The notes: generated by a model not told the origin, from the letters alone. Positions 7,880 to 14,962 are shown, counted from the stretch's first letter. The stretch: 15,011 nt of DNA from Bacteroidota bacterium (GCA_016868875.1 VGFN01000023.1:1-15011), one strand, 5' to 3'. Translations and numbers: made by a program.

Positions 7880-8677
7880 ATGAAAGTGGGCACTGAATTT
7901 TGGCTGAATGGGGGTCAGGGTCTTTGGTTGAGAGCTACCGTTCATGAAAACATGACGGTAGAGGAGGGTGCAAGGCCAACCTTGAAAGAGCTCCAAGCTG
8001 GGGCGGTGATTCCGGTATACAAGCCCAGAACATGGACCTCCTTTGATGTGGTGCGCAAGGTGCGTAACCGTTTGGGAGGCGCCAAGGTGGGCCATGCAGG
8101 GACCTTGGACCCCTTGGCCGAGGGCTTGCTTATCCTCTGCATCGGGGCCAAAACCAAAGAAATTGATCGATGGATGGGCCACCCCAAGGAATACGAGGCC
8201 GTATTGGGATTGGGTGAAATCAGTGATTCTTACGATCTTGAAACGGAACTTCGCCCTTACGGAGATCCTACCTTGGTGAACGAACCCATGGTGGAGGAAG
8301 GCTTGAAGGCGATGAGCGGTACAATCATGCAAATACCGCCTGCCCATTCCGCCATCAAAGTTGGCGGGGTCAGAGCCTATACCAAGGCCAGAAAGGGGGT
8401 GAGCATGGAACTCAAGGCCCGTGAAGTTGAAATCAAGGAAATTGAACAACTTTATCGCAAGGGGAATGACCTGGCCCTTCGAATTCATTGCTCCAAAGGA
8501 ACGTATATCCGCTCCTTGGCCAGGGATTTGGGAGAGTTGTGGGGATGCGGTGCTTACCTCAAGGACCTGAAGCGCACGGCCATTGGCACAATTCATGCGT
8601 CGCGGGCTTTTCATCTCCACGATTTTGACGCATTTTTGCAAATCCATACGCCAAGCCTGCATGCAGATCTTCCATAG
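7880..8677 (+). CDS. truB: tRNA pseudouridine(55) synthase
   Basis: Converts U55 in the T-loop of tRNAs to pseudouridine. Landmarks, numbered from the ATG at 7880: VYKPRTWTSFDVV (46-58), the catalytic loop VGHAGTLDPLAEG with nucleophile Asp77, the KEYEAVLGLG strand at 103-112, IPPAHSAIKVGGVRAY, and KGTYIRSLARDLGE. Length (265) is somewhat above the ~230-245 expected for the short Bacteroidota form. The excess is an N-terminal stretch of 24 residues that does not look like the family, and an in-frame ATG at 7952 would give a normal 241-residue protein. I list the upstream ATG because it lies 8 bases after the uppP stop in an otherwise tightly packed run; the choice is open. The 3' end overlaps ribF by 17 bases. 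Confidence 0.94.
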   Translation: MKVGTEFWLNGGQGLWLRATVHENMTVEEGARPTLKELQAGAVIPVYKPRTWTSFDVVRKVRNRLGGAKVGHAGTLDPLAEGLLILCIGAKTKEIDRWMGHPKEYEAVLGLGEISDSYDLETELRPYGDPTLVNEPMVEEGLKAMSGTIMQIPPAHSAIKVGGVRAYTKARKGVSMELKAREVEIKEIEQLYRKGNDLALRIHCSKGTYIRSLARDLGELWGCGAYLKDLKRTAIGTIHASRAFHLHDFDAFLQIHTPSLHADLP

Positions 8678-9593
8678 TTTATCAGAATATACCCGGTCGG
8701 CGCCTTTGGCATTGACCATGGGTTCCTTTGACGGGGTGCATTTGGCCCATGCCGAGGTGATCAAATCGTTGGTGCGCGAGGCCAGGGAGCGCCAATGTTT
8801 GGCCGCGTTGATGACCTTCGACCCGCATCCTCGGATGGTGCTTAACAAAGACCCGGACAAGCTCAAGTTGCTCAGTACGGCCGAAGAAAAAGCGTCCAAA
8901 ATGGCCTCCCTGGGCCTTGACCTGCTCTTTGTATTGCCCTTTGACAAAGCCTTTTCCAATCAATCGGCCTTGGAATTTCTGCACTTGTTGGTGAATCAAT
9001 TGGGAGTTTCGCATTTGGTGATTGGCTATAACCATCGCTTTGGCAAAGACAGGGAAGGCGATTATACCTTCTTACTCGAACAAACCAAAACCCTGCCTTT
9101 TACTGTCCAAGAAATCGGGAGGCATGCCTTGGATCAGATGGCGGTTTCCTCGTCCAAAATTCGAATCTCCTTGGATTCAGGTGATGTGGCCTTGGCACAG
9201 ATGTTTTTGGGATATTCCTATACCCTTAGCGGCAACGTGGTTCATGGTGACCAAGTGGGCAGGCGATTGGGGTACCCCACGGCCAACCTGCGTGTTGAAG
9301 ACCCGCATAAACTCATCCCCAAATCTGGAATCTATGCCGCCCATTCACAGGTTGGGGATCGTTGGCTCAAGAGTATGGTGTACATCGGACCCCGCCCAAC
9401 TTTGAACGCTGATGGCGTTTCCGTTGTCGAAATCAATATTCTGGATTTCAAAGAGGACCTCTATGGTCAAACCATGAGCGTACGTTTCTTAAGCCGTTTG
9501 AGAGATGACCGAAAATTTGATTCACTGGAAGAATTGCAGGCCCAAATCCGATTGGACGAATCAAGGGTTAGGTTATATTTCAACGGTCAATAG
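8661..9593 (+). CDS. ribF: Bifunctional riboflavin kinase / FMN adenylyltransferase (FAD synthetase)
   Basis: Makes FMN from riboflavin and ATP, then FAD from FMN and ATP, in the cytoplasm. The 310-residue length is normal. Residues ~15-180 form the nucleotidyltransferase domain: MGSFDGVHLAH (20-30), FDPHPRMVL (53-61), GYNHRFGKDREGDY (122-135) and VSSSKIRISL. Residues ~183-305 form the flavokinase domain: GRRLGYPTAN (200-209), SGIYAA, VYIGPRPTL and the catalytic Glu in VVEINILDF (Glu257). The oddity is HLAH at 27-30, where the (H/T)xGH motif usually has Gly; Ala is present here. The ATG at 8661 was chosen because it gives the standard N-terminus and overlaps truB by only 17 bases; extending the frame upstream to 8583 adds non-homologous residues. 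Last gene of the plus-strand run; its end overlaps the convergent holA by 14 bases. Confidence 0.96.
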   Translation: MQIFHSLSEYTRSAPLALTMGSFDGVHLAHAEVIKSLVREARERQCLAALMTFDPHPRMVLNKDPDKLKLLSTAEEKASKMASLGLDLLFVLPFDKAFSNQSALEFLHLLVNQLGVSHLVIGYNHRFGKDREGDYTFLLEQTKTLPFTVQEIGRHALDQMAVSSSKIRISLDSGDVALAQMFLGYSYTLSGNVVHGDQVGRRLGYPTANLRVEDPHKLIPKSGIYAAHSQVGDRWLKSMVYIGPRPTLNADGVSVVEINILDFKEDLYGQTMSVRFLSRLRDDRKFDSLEELQAQIRLDESRVRLYFNGQ

Positions 9594-10632
9594 CCTGCGC
9601 CGATCCGGTATAGAGCAGGGCCATGACCATTTCCTGGGTTAATTCGGCTTCGCCTAAATGACCCCCTTGCCCCAGGCCTTTGGCTTTAAGATCATAATCC
9701 AACAAAACACGAATACATCGCCGAATTCTCTGCGGTGAATAGCGTTTGGCGTAGCGCTGATAGGATTGAACAAAATAAGGATGCACCCCCAGCAGACCGG
9801 CTAAAGTTTGGGATTGAAGATTTCCTGATTCATGAACCAGGCTAATTTTCTGAAAAAATGAATAAAGAGTGCCAACGCACATGGGCAAGGAGAATTGCGA
9901 GGCCTTGGGGTTTTGGCCCAAATGCAAGGCCAATCGGTAAGCTTTGGCCGCATCTTCCTGACCAATCGCGTCTTGTAGCTCAAAAACGTTGTATTCCCTC
10001 GATATTCCCACGTATTTCTCGATATGTTCCAACTCAATTTGTTCGCCTGGTTTCAGGTTCAGGGTGAGTTTCTCGATTTCGGCATCCATCAAACTCAGCT
10101 GGTTCCCGATATAATCAAGGAGCAAGGCTTTACTGGGCGGACTGATCCTAAAACCCTTGGCTTGAATCATTTGATCCACCCAACCGGCCAATTGATGGTC
10201 CTTGATGGGATCGCTTTGGACAATGCGGCCTTTCTGTTCCAGGGCTTTGTAAGACTTTTTGCGACGATCCAAATTCTTGCCTCGACATACCATAACCAAG
10301 AGGGTAGAATCCAGAGGATTCTGAAAATAAGGCAGTAGCTTGTCCCATTCCTTGTCAGGCATTTGCTGGGCCTCTTTGACCAGCACCAAACGCCGCGCGG
10401 ACATGAAGGGAAATAACTTGGCAGCACTGAGAATTTGTTCCGCCTGGGTTTCTTTGCCGTAAAGCACGGTTTGGTTAAAGTCCTTGGAGGCTGGGTCTAA
10501 CCAATGTTCTTCCAGAAAGTCGCTAAGTTTGTCGAGGAAATAGGGTTCTTCGCCTTGCAAGAGAACACAAGAGTTCCATTGGTTGATGGCATCGGTTTGG
10601 GAGGCCAGTTCCCTGGCGTTGATAGCGGCCAT
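9580..10632 (-). CDS. holA: DNA polymerase III subunit delta
   Basis: The delta subunit of the clamp-loader complex, which opens the sliding clamp ring during chromosome replication. The 350-residue protein is within the family range. The N-terminal region has the family pattern VLLQGEEPYFLDKLSDFLEE, in which the degenerate nucleotide-binding fold lacks a working P-loop. It is followed by RRLVLVKEAQQMPDKEW, LLVMVCRGKNLDRRKK and a central helical part with LDYIGNQLSLMDAEIEKL. The C-terminal collar region has VFELQDAIGQEDAAKAYRLA and ends near QAIDR. The ATG at 10632 overlaps the amn stop in a TAATG, so holA is translationally coupled to amn. The 3' end crosses into ribF on the other strand by 14 bases, and no separate terminator is visible there. 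Confidence 0.93.
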   Translation of the reverse strand: MAAINARELASQTDAINQWNSCVLLQGEEPYFLDKLSDFLEEHWLDPASKDFNQTVLYGKETQAEQILSAAKLFPFMSARRLVLVKEAQQMPDKEWDKLLPYFQNPLDSTLLVMVCRGKNLDRRKKSYKALEQKGRIVQSDPIKDHQLAGWVDQMIQAKGFRISPPSKALLLDYIGNQLSLMDAEIEKLTLNLKPGEQIELEHIEKYVGISREYNVFELQDAIGQEDAAKAYRLALHLGQNPKASQFSLPMCVGTLYSFFQKISLVHESGNLQSQTLAGLLGVHPYFVQSYQRYAKRYSPQRIRRCIRVLLDYDLKAKGLGQGGHLGEAELTQEMVMALLYTGSAQAIDR

Positions 10633-11402
10633 TAAAATCGTAAATGTTTGACAGTAAGTCCTTTATTGATTAATAAATTCAAGGCATCGATGCCGATTGA
10701 CAAATGTTTTAACACAAAAGATTTGGTCACGTGGGTATCGCTTTCATTGGTTTTGACCCCCTCGGGTATCATGGGTTGATCCGAAACCAGCAACAATGCG
10801 CCGCTGGGGATACCGTTGTAAAAGCCAACGCTGAACAAGGTGGCCGTTTCCATATCAATGGCCATGGCCCTGATTCGACGGAGGTAGGCTTTGAATTCTT
10901 TGTCATGCTCCCAGACCCTACGGTTGGTGGTGTAAACGGTGCCGGTCCAATAGTCCAGTCCCTGATCGCGGATGGTGGTGGATATGGCTTTCTGAAGGGC
11001 AAAGGAAGGTAGGGCCGGCACCTCCGGCGGGAAATAGTCGGAGGAGGTTCCTTCGCCTCGGATCGCCGCGATGGGCAATACGAAATCGCCCAAGGAATTT
11101 TTCTTTTTGAGGCCGCCGCATTTGCCAAGGAACAGGACTGCTTTGGGCGCCACCGCCGTCAAAAGGTCCATGACGGTTGCCGCCATGGGGCTACCCATCC
11201 CAAAGTTGAGCATGGTTATACCCCCGGCTACGACCGAAGCAATGGGTTTGTCCAATCCCTTAACGGGTACGTTGTGCTGAGTTGCGAAAAGGTCCAGATA
11301 ATGACTGAAATTGGTCAATAAAATGTAGGGGGTGAACTCCTCCAAGGGCCTGCCCGTGTACCGTGGCAGCCAATCGTTGACAATTTCGGCTTTGGTTTTC
11401 AT
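10632..11402 (-). CDS. amn: AMP nucleosidase, short form
   Basis: A 256-residue protein of the PNP/UDP phosphorylase superfamily. It matches the short AMP nucleosidases of Bacteroidota, predicted to hydrolyse AMP to adenine and ribose 5-phosphate in purine salvage. Visible motifs are GGITMLNFGMGSP (ribose/phosphate-binding glycine region), VLFLGKCGGLKKKNSLGDFV, AIRGEGTSSDYFPPEVPAL, the AMAIDMETATLFSVGF block (the M-E-T nucleoside-contacting residues of the superfamily) and LLLVSDQPM. Compared with the ~480-residue E. coli Amn it lacks the extra N-terminal domain, which is normal for this group. The gene starts at an ATG 14 bases after a perfect TACCTTTG -7 element on the same strand and is followed without a gap by holA. 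A related nucleoside phosphorylase activity cannot be excluded from sequence alone. Confidence 0.9.
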   Translation of the reverse strand: MKTKAEIVNDWLPRYTGRPLEEFTPYILLTNFSHYLDLFATQHNVPVKGLDKPIASVVAGGITMLNFGMGSPMAATVMDLLTAVAPKAVLFLGKCGGLKKKNSLGDFVLPIAAIRGEGTSSDYFPPEVPALPSFALQKAISTTIRDQGLDYWTGTVYTTNRRVWEHDKEFKAYLRRIRAMAIDMETATLFSVGFYNGIPSGALLLVSDQPMIPEGVKTNESDTHVTKSFVLKHLSIGIDALNLLINKGLTVKHLRF

Positions 11403-11415
11403 ACGCTAACGTATT

Positions 11416-11423
11416 CAAAGGTA
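11416..11423 (-). promoter_or_regulatory. Putative Bacteroidota -7 promoter element for amn-holA
   Basis: Read on the minus strand, TACCTTTG is an exact match to TAnnTTTG and ends 13 bases before the amn ATG. The position about 19 bases further upstream reads GTTCG, only a weak match to the -33 TTTG box. A 5-base dyad (ATACG and CGTAT, 4-base spacer, 11401-11414) lies between this box and the start codon and covers part of the ATG. Prediction from consensus only. Confidence 0.5.
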
Positions 11424-11433
11424 ACCATGGCTG

Positions 11434-11441
11434 TAGCTTTG
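11434..11441 (+). promoter_or_regulatory. Putative Bacteroidota -7 promoter element for the HsdR_N gene
   Basis: TAGCTTTG matches TAnnTTTG exactly and ends 19 bases before the ATG at 11461, a sensible distance for a short leader. No good -33 TTTG is seen. It faces away from the amn element only 10 bases away, so the two predicted promoters would overlap in the 58-base divergent gap. Confidence 0.5.
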
Positions 11442-11460
11442 ACGAACAGGCCTTTTCCGT

Positions 11461-11949
11461 ATGGACCAAGCACCCCAGTTGATCTTCCCAGCAGTGAATC
11501 TGCCCATGCGTCAGCATGGGAATCAAATCCAGGTTTGGGATTCCTTTCGCAAGAAATGGGTCAAGTCAGGACCTGAAGAATGGGTTCGGCAGCATGCGGC
11601 CCATTATATAAGCAATGATTTGGGCTATCCTGCCACCCGCTTGATGCTGGAGCATCGGATCGGCCAAGGCCGTTCAAGCCGGCGCTATGATTTGATGGTG
11701 CTGGGTCGGGATAGGGCTCCTTTGATTTTGGTGGAATGCAAGGCGCCTACGGAGAAATTGGACGAGGAGGTCTGGTGGCAAGCCTTGTGTTATCAGCATC
11801 AGCGGCCTGCTCGTTTTCTGATGATCACCAATGGTTTGCAAGTGAAAATTCGCATGGGCAACGAACGTGGATGGGAGCCCGTGGAGGGATTGCCTAGCAG
11901 GATAGATTGGGAGGCAAAATGGGAGGCAAACCAGCCGAGCAATCGCTAA
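11461..11949 (+). CDS. Stand-alone type I restriction enzyme HsdR N-terminal domain protein (HSDR_N_2, PD-(D/E)XK nuclease-like)
   Basis: A 162-residue protein made only of the nuclease-like domain found at the N-terminus of HsdR, with no helicase, methylase or specificity partner nearby. A family lead-in FRKKWVKSGPEEWVRQH (29-45, Glu40) is followed by a helix and strand with Glu64. Next comes the PD-(D/E)XK core: RYDLMVLG (Asp77) and LILVECKAP (Glu92-Cys-Lys94). Then QALCYQ (107-112, matching the QxxxY element of RecB-like nucleases) and FLMITNG. The putative metal-binding and catalytic residues are all present, so it could be an active nuclease. I recall this single-domain protein as widely conserved in Bacteroidota, often close to holA. 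The ATG at 11461 follows a TAGCTTTG box. The stop overlaps the convergent NAD(P)-binding gene by 4 bases. Its function is unknown to me; DNA repair or replication is a guess from context. Confidence 0.88.
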   Translation: MDQAPQLIFPAVNLPMRQHGNQIQVWDSFRKKWVKSGPEEWVRQHAAHYISNDLGYPATRLMLEHRIGQGRSSRRYDLMVLGRDRAPLILVECKAPTEKLDEEVWWQALCYQHQRPARFLMITNGLQVKIRMGNERGWEPVEGLPSRIDWEAKWEANQPSNR

Positions 11950-12638
11950 CGAGGCAGGAGTTTGGCCAAGATTTTGATTTGTTGGCTGTCGAAGATGTCT
12001 TCGCCTTGATCTTCCTTGAGGCTATCCAGGAGCATGGCACAGGCAACCGTTTGGGCATGCACCGACGCAGCCGAACGAGGTAATGCCCAATCCCACAGCG
12101 GATAGGTCCACCTTGCCAAAGCTTCCGCTGGCCTTGAGGCCTTCCGCTGACCCAACAACAAACCGGGCCTGAATATGCTCAAGCGTTGGAATTGCATACG
12201 CCGCAAAGCTTCTTCGCTTTCCCCTTTGGTCTTGGCATAGGGGATGAGGCTATGTGGGTTGGCTCCGACAGAAGAAACCAAGCCGAAATAAGGCACCTGG
12301 CATTGACTTGCCAAGGCCGCGGCATTCACTACCATTTGGTAATCAACCTGCCTGAAAGCTTCCACCGAACCGGCTTGCCGTAACGTGGTCCCCAGGGCAC
12401 AGAATACCCGATCGATGGCCACATAATGGGGGGCATCCTGGCCTGGATGCAGGAGATCGGAGGCGATCCAACGCATTTTGAAATGAGTGAAGGCCGGTTC
12501 TTTGCGTCCCAAACACAAGATTTCGTAAACCTGATCGCTTCGTATGCATTGCTCTAGCATGGCCGAGCCCACCATTCCGCTGTATCCGAGCAGGAGAACA
12601 CGGCGTTGGGGGCGGTGAAGGGAACCAGGTTTATCCAT
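11946..12638 (-). CDS. NAD(P)-binding oxidoreductase, Tip30/HTATIP2-like extended SDR
   Basis: A 230-residue Rossmann-fold protein of the extended short-chain dehydrogenase group. The dinucleotide-binding motif GYSGMVG is at 18-24, after a basic stretch and the strand RRVLLLG. FCALGTTLRQAGSVEAFRQV (79-98) is a signature of the Tip30/HTATIP2-like branch. LVSSVGA (120-126) carries the Ser, and YAKTK (134-138) gives the YxxxK pair, followed by GESEEALRR and a RPGLLLG motif. The substrate is unknown; relatives are annotated as NAD-dependent epimerases or oxidoreductases. The ATG at 12638 overlaps the rlmH stop by 8 bases, so the two are translated in sequence from one message. The end overlaps the convergent HsdR_N gene by 4 bases. 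No membrane segment or export signal is seen. Confidence 0.86.
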   Translation of the reverse strand: MDKPGSLHRPQRRVLLLGYSGMVGSAMLEQCIRSDQVYEILCLGRKEPAFTHFKMRWIASDLLHPGQDAPHYVAIDRVFCALGTTLRQAGSVEAFRQVDYQMVVNAAALASQCQVPYFGLVSSVGANPHSLIPYAKTKGESEEALRRMQFQRLSIFRPGLLLGQRKASRPAEALARWTYPLWDWALPRSAASVHAQTVACAMLLDSLKEDQGEDIFDSQQIKILAKLLPR

Positions 12639-13098
12639 GATGGTAGGGGATACGGTGGCGAATGGTGAAGGCGCGATACAATTGTTCCAACAAAATTAAG
12701 CGAACCAAGGGGTGTGGAAAGGTCAAATCGGAGATGGACCATACCCAATCCGCTTGAAGGCGAATTTCATCGCTGACCCCATAGGCACCTCCCACCATAA
12801 ACTGCAAACGTGGGGGACCGTGCAATTCCCAATGCTGCAGTTTGCGGGCCAAACCAGGGCTGTCCACCTTTTGTCCCCGTTGATCCAGAAGGATATGGGC
12901 ATGGCCATCTTTGAGGCGGGCATGGAGAACCTCGGATTCTACGGCGATCATTTGACTTGGGTTGGAGCTGGACTCCTTAACCCCTAGTTCGTGGATGGTG
13001 AGCTTGCAGAAGTGTTGGAGCTTATCGCTGTAATAACGGGTGCCTTGGAGGACATGATTCTCCTTGATTTTGCCCATAAGCAGCAATTCAATTTGCAT
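12631..13098 (-). CDS. rlmH: 23S rRNA (pseudouridine1915-N3)-methyltransferase RlmH
   Basis: A SPOUT-class methyltransferase that uses SAM to methylate pseudouridine 1915 in helix 69 of 23S rRNA on assembled ribosomes. From the ATG at 13098 the protein has 155 residues, the family length. It begins MQIELLLMGK and has HILLDQRGQKVDSPGLA (68-84) and the knot motif FMVGGAYGVSDEI (100-112, where GGPxG is more usual). It ends with SDLTFPHPLVRLILLEQLYRA (123-143) and the C-terminal PYHHG, part of the substrate and SAM site. A longer in-frame start at 13128 is rejected: it adds non-family residues and starts right at the hairpin terminator. The gene lies after that terminator, so its own promoter should lie in 13099-13130, but I see no TAnnTTTG there; readthrough is an alternative. 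It overlaps the NAD(P)-binding gene by 8 bases. Confidence 0.95.
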   Translation of the reverse strand: MQIELLLMGKIKENHVLQGTRYYSDKLQHFCKLTIHELGVKESSSNPSQMIAVESEVLHARLKDGHAHILLDQRGQKVDSPGLARKLQHWELHGPPRLQFMVGGAYGVSDEIRLQADWVWSISDLTFPHPLVRLILLEQLYRAFTIRHRIPYHHG

Positions 13099-13120
13099 GG
13101 GGGTGGAACGGGTTGGCCTC

Positions 13121-13152
13121 AAAACCAAAACGGCCTTGCAAATGCAAGGCCG
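13121..13152 (-). terminator. Hairpin terminator after the FKBP gene
   Basis: The 10-base arms CGGCCTTGCA and TGCAAGGCCG are perfectly complementary, separated by two bases; in RNA this would be an 8-base GC-rich stem with a 6-base loop. On the minus strand it is followed by TTTTGGTTTT, giving a rho-independent layout 22 bases after the FKBP stop. The other strand has no T-run after the stem, so it acts in the ribD-FKBP direction only. Confidence 0.8.
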
Positions 13153-13174
13153 CTGGTTTACGGAGTGGGCTCAA

Positions 13175-13867
13175 TTATTTCTTCTTGATATCCAGTAATT
13201 CAACCTCAAAAATCAAGACGGCATGAGGTGGGATTTTCTCACCGGCACCGCGTTCGCCATAGGCTAGGTTGCTGGGGAGGTAGAGTTTGAAGATGGAACC
13301 TTTGGGCATCAATTGAAGGGCTTCTGTCCAGCCTGCAATCACGCCATTGAGTGGGAAGGTAGCAGGCTCACCGCGATCCTTGGAGGAATCAAAAACCTGA
13401 CCATCGGTGGTGGTACCGTGGTAATGAACCGTGACTTCGTCGGTAGCCAAGGGTTTGTCGCCATCGCCCATCTTGATGACTTCGTATTGAAGACCGGAAG
13501 CGGTGGTGGTGATGCCTTTTTTCTTGCCATTTTCGGCGAGGAAGGCTTCACCGGCTTTTTTGCTTTCGGCACCTTTGGCCTCGGATATTTTGGTAAAGTA
13601 TCCCTGGATGGCGCTCATGGCCTCTTGGTCGTTCAGCCAAGTGCTGTCCCCGGCCAAAGCTTGTTCCATCCCTTTCATAAGGGCATTGAGATTGAGGTTT
13701 TTGACACCTTGTTGTTTGATGTTGCTGCCAATGTTGACACCAAGGCTGTAGGAGACGGTGTCCAGTTCGGTTTTGAGATCTTCTTTTTTCATTTTGTTTT
13801 GGGCGTTGCAGGAAGCAGACCACAAGGAAGTGGAAAGCAGGACAGCGATTAGGGTTTTGTGGTTCAT
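13175..13867 (-). CDS. FKBP-type peptidyl-prolyl cis-trans isomerase, probable lipoprotein
   Basis: A 230-residue FkpA/Mip-like isomerase that helps fold exported proteins by speeding proline isomerisation. Residues 1-20 look like a lipoprotein signal with Cys20 in LWSASC; the lipobox is not canonical. An N-terminal helical domain (FKBP_N, ~30-115) contains DTVSYSLGVNIGSNI and is followed by a Lys-rich linker. The FKBP domain runs from ~122 to the end: SGLQYEVI, VTVHYHGTTTDGQVFDSS (145-162), VIAGWTEALQLMPKGS (176-191), LAYGERG (201-207) and IPPHAVLIFEVELL (212-225). The Tyr, Phe-Asp, Val-Ile, Trp and Tyr positions that line the pocket are all there. The ATG overlaps the ribD stop in an ATGA, so the gene is translationally coupled to ribD. 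A strong hairpin terminator follows 22 bases after its stop, so ribD and this gene form a unit of their own. Confidence 0.93.
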   Translation of the reverse strand: MNHKTLIAVLLSTSLWSASCNAQNKMKKEDLKTELDTVSYSLGVNIGSNIKQQGVKNLNLNALMKGMEQALAGDSTWLNDQEAMSAIQGYFTKISEAKGAESKKAGEAFLAENGKKKGITTTASGLQYEVIKMGDGDKPLATDEVTVHYHGTTTDGQVFDSSKDRGEPATFPLNGVIAGWTEALQLMPKGSIFKLYLPSNLAYGERGAGEKIPPHAVLIFEVELLDIKKK

Positions 13868-14958
13868 GGGGAAGGGATTTGAAATAGGCTTGGGGTGCGA
13901 AGATAGAGGTCATTTCGGTAGATTCGGTAAGAATCCTGACCCACTTTTTCCTCCTTGATCGGGCTTCCAGGGGCATGAGGAGCCGGTGTGCCTTGGTGTA
14001 AGGTCAAATTAGGGTTTTGGAAGACATGGATTTCGTCCCAAAACCCGGTGCTTAAGAAAATATCCAGGGTTTTTCGACCTCCTTCCACCAAGATGGAATG
14101 CAGTCGCTGATCCATGAGTGTACCGCACCAGGCCTGGACCAGATCCTCTGCGGGACAAGTCCTGGGCCAAAACAAAACAAGGGGCTCAGGATTTCTTGCA
14201 AAGACTCGTTGAGGACCTCCCATGGATCGCCCGTCCGATGCGATAACAACCCTGGGATGAGGGTCACCCAGTCGCCAAGCTCTTAGATCCGGATCATCCT
14301 GAATCAAAGTACGGGCACCAACCATGATGGCGGATTGTTCCCGCCGCAATTGGTGGGTGATAAGGGAGGCCATAGGGCCACTGATGCGGGGTCCGGGTCC
14401 AGATTCACCTTGGTCCAAGTAGCCATCCGCACTCATGGCCCATTTGAGGATAACATAAGGCCTGTTACTCCGGCAGGCGGTCTCAAACCGTCGGTTCATC
14501 CACCGGCATTCGTTTTCGAGAACAGGACCACGTACCTGGATTCCTGCTTGAAGCAGCCTGGCTATGCCAGCCCCGCTTACCAAAGGATGGGGGTCGGTGC
14601 ACCCGAAAACCACGGTTGGAATGCCGGCATCGATAATGGCTTCCGTACATGGTGGAGTTCTACCATGATGATTGCAGGGTTCAAGACTGACATAAAGGGT
14701 GGGCAAATCCTCCTTGGCTGAAGCAGGATTAAAGGAATCTCCTTGGCCTGGCCATTGTTGCAGGGCATGGATTTCGGCGTGGGCAGCCCCCCACCGTAAA
14801 TGAACACCCTGGCCTACAATTTTCTGGTTTTGAACGATTAAGGCGCCCACCAAGGGGTTGGGGTTAACCGAAGAACCTGGAGTTCGGGCAATCTCCAAAC
14901 ATCGACGCATCCACGGAAAGTCCTGTGGCAGTGGGGGGGATGGTTCCTGGAATCCCAT
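13864..14958 (-). CDS. ribD: Bifunctional riboflavin biosynthesis deaminase/reductase RibD
   Basis: Carries out the second and third steps of riboflavin synthesis: deamination of the pyrimidinone from GTP, then NADPH-dependent reduction of its ribosyl group. Length 364 is normal. The N-terminal deaminase domain (~17-150) has VNPNPLVGALIV (31-42), HAE (60-62) and EPCNHHGRTPPC (93-104), giving zinc ligands His60, Cys95, Cys104 and the catalytic Glu62. The reductase domain starts near 167 with RPYVILKWAMSADGYL and has MVGARTLIQDDPDL (212-225), PRVVIASDG and LVEGGRKTLDIFL (290-302). The ATG at 14958 lies only 4 bases after a TATTTTTG box. The internal Met17 (MRRCLEIA, codon at 14910) matches the usual RibD beginning and would leave a ~50-base leader, so the start may be internal. 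I see no FMN riboswitch in the 53 bases upstream that are available. Confidence 0.95.
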   Translation of the reverse strand: MGFQEPSPPLPQDFPWMRRCLEIARTPGSSVNPNPLVGALIVQNQKIVGQGVHLRWGAAHAEIHALQQWPGQGDSFNPASAKEDLPTLYVSLEPCNHHGRTPPCTEAIIDAGIPTVVFGCTDPHPLVSGAGIARLLQAGIQVRGPVLENECRWMNRRFETACRSNRPYVILKWAMSADGYLDQGESGPGPRISGPMASLITHQLRREQSAIMVGARTLIQDDPDLRAWRLGDPHPRVVIASDGRSMGGPQRVFARNPEPLVLFWPRTCPAEDLVQAWCGTLMDQRLHSILVEGGRKTLDIFLSTGFWDEIHVFQNPNLTLHQGTPAPHAPGSPIKEEKVGQDSYRIYRNDLYLRTPSLFQIPSP

Positions 14959-14962
14959 ATCC

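Noticed and set aside
7868..8959. A 363-codon open frame on the minus strand opposite truB and ribF
   Set aside because: It lies wholly antisense to two clearly conserved genes, its translation shows no recognisable domain, and long antisense frames arise from codon bias in such genes.
11461..11949. A type I restriction-modification locus
   Set aside because: Only the HsdR N-terminal domain is present. There is no helicase part and no hsdM or hsdS in the window, so it is not a restriction system.
13313..13852. A 179-codon plus-strand frame opposite the FKBP gene
   Set aside because: Low-complexity Phe/Gly-rich translation produced by the antisense of Lys/Glu/Gly/Thr codons; no homology seen.
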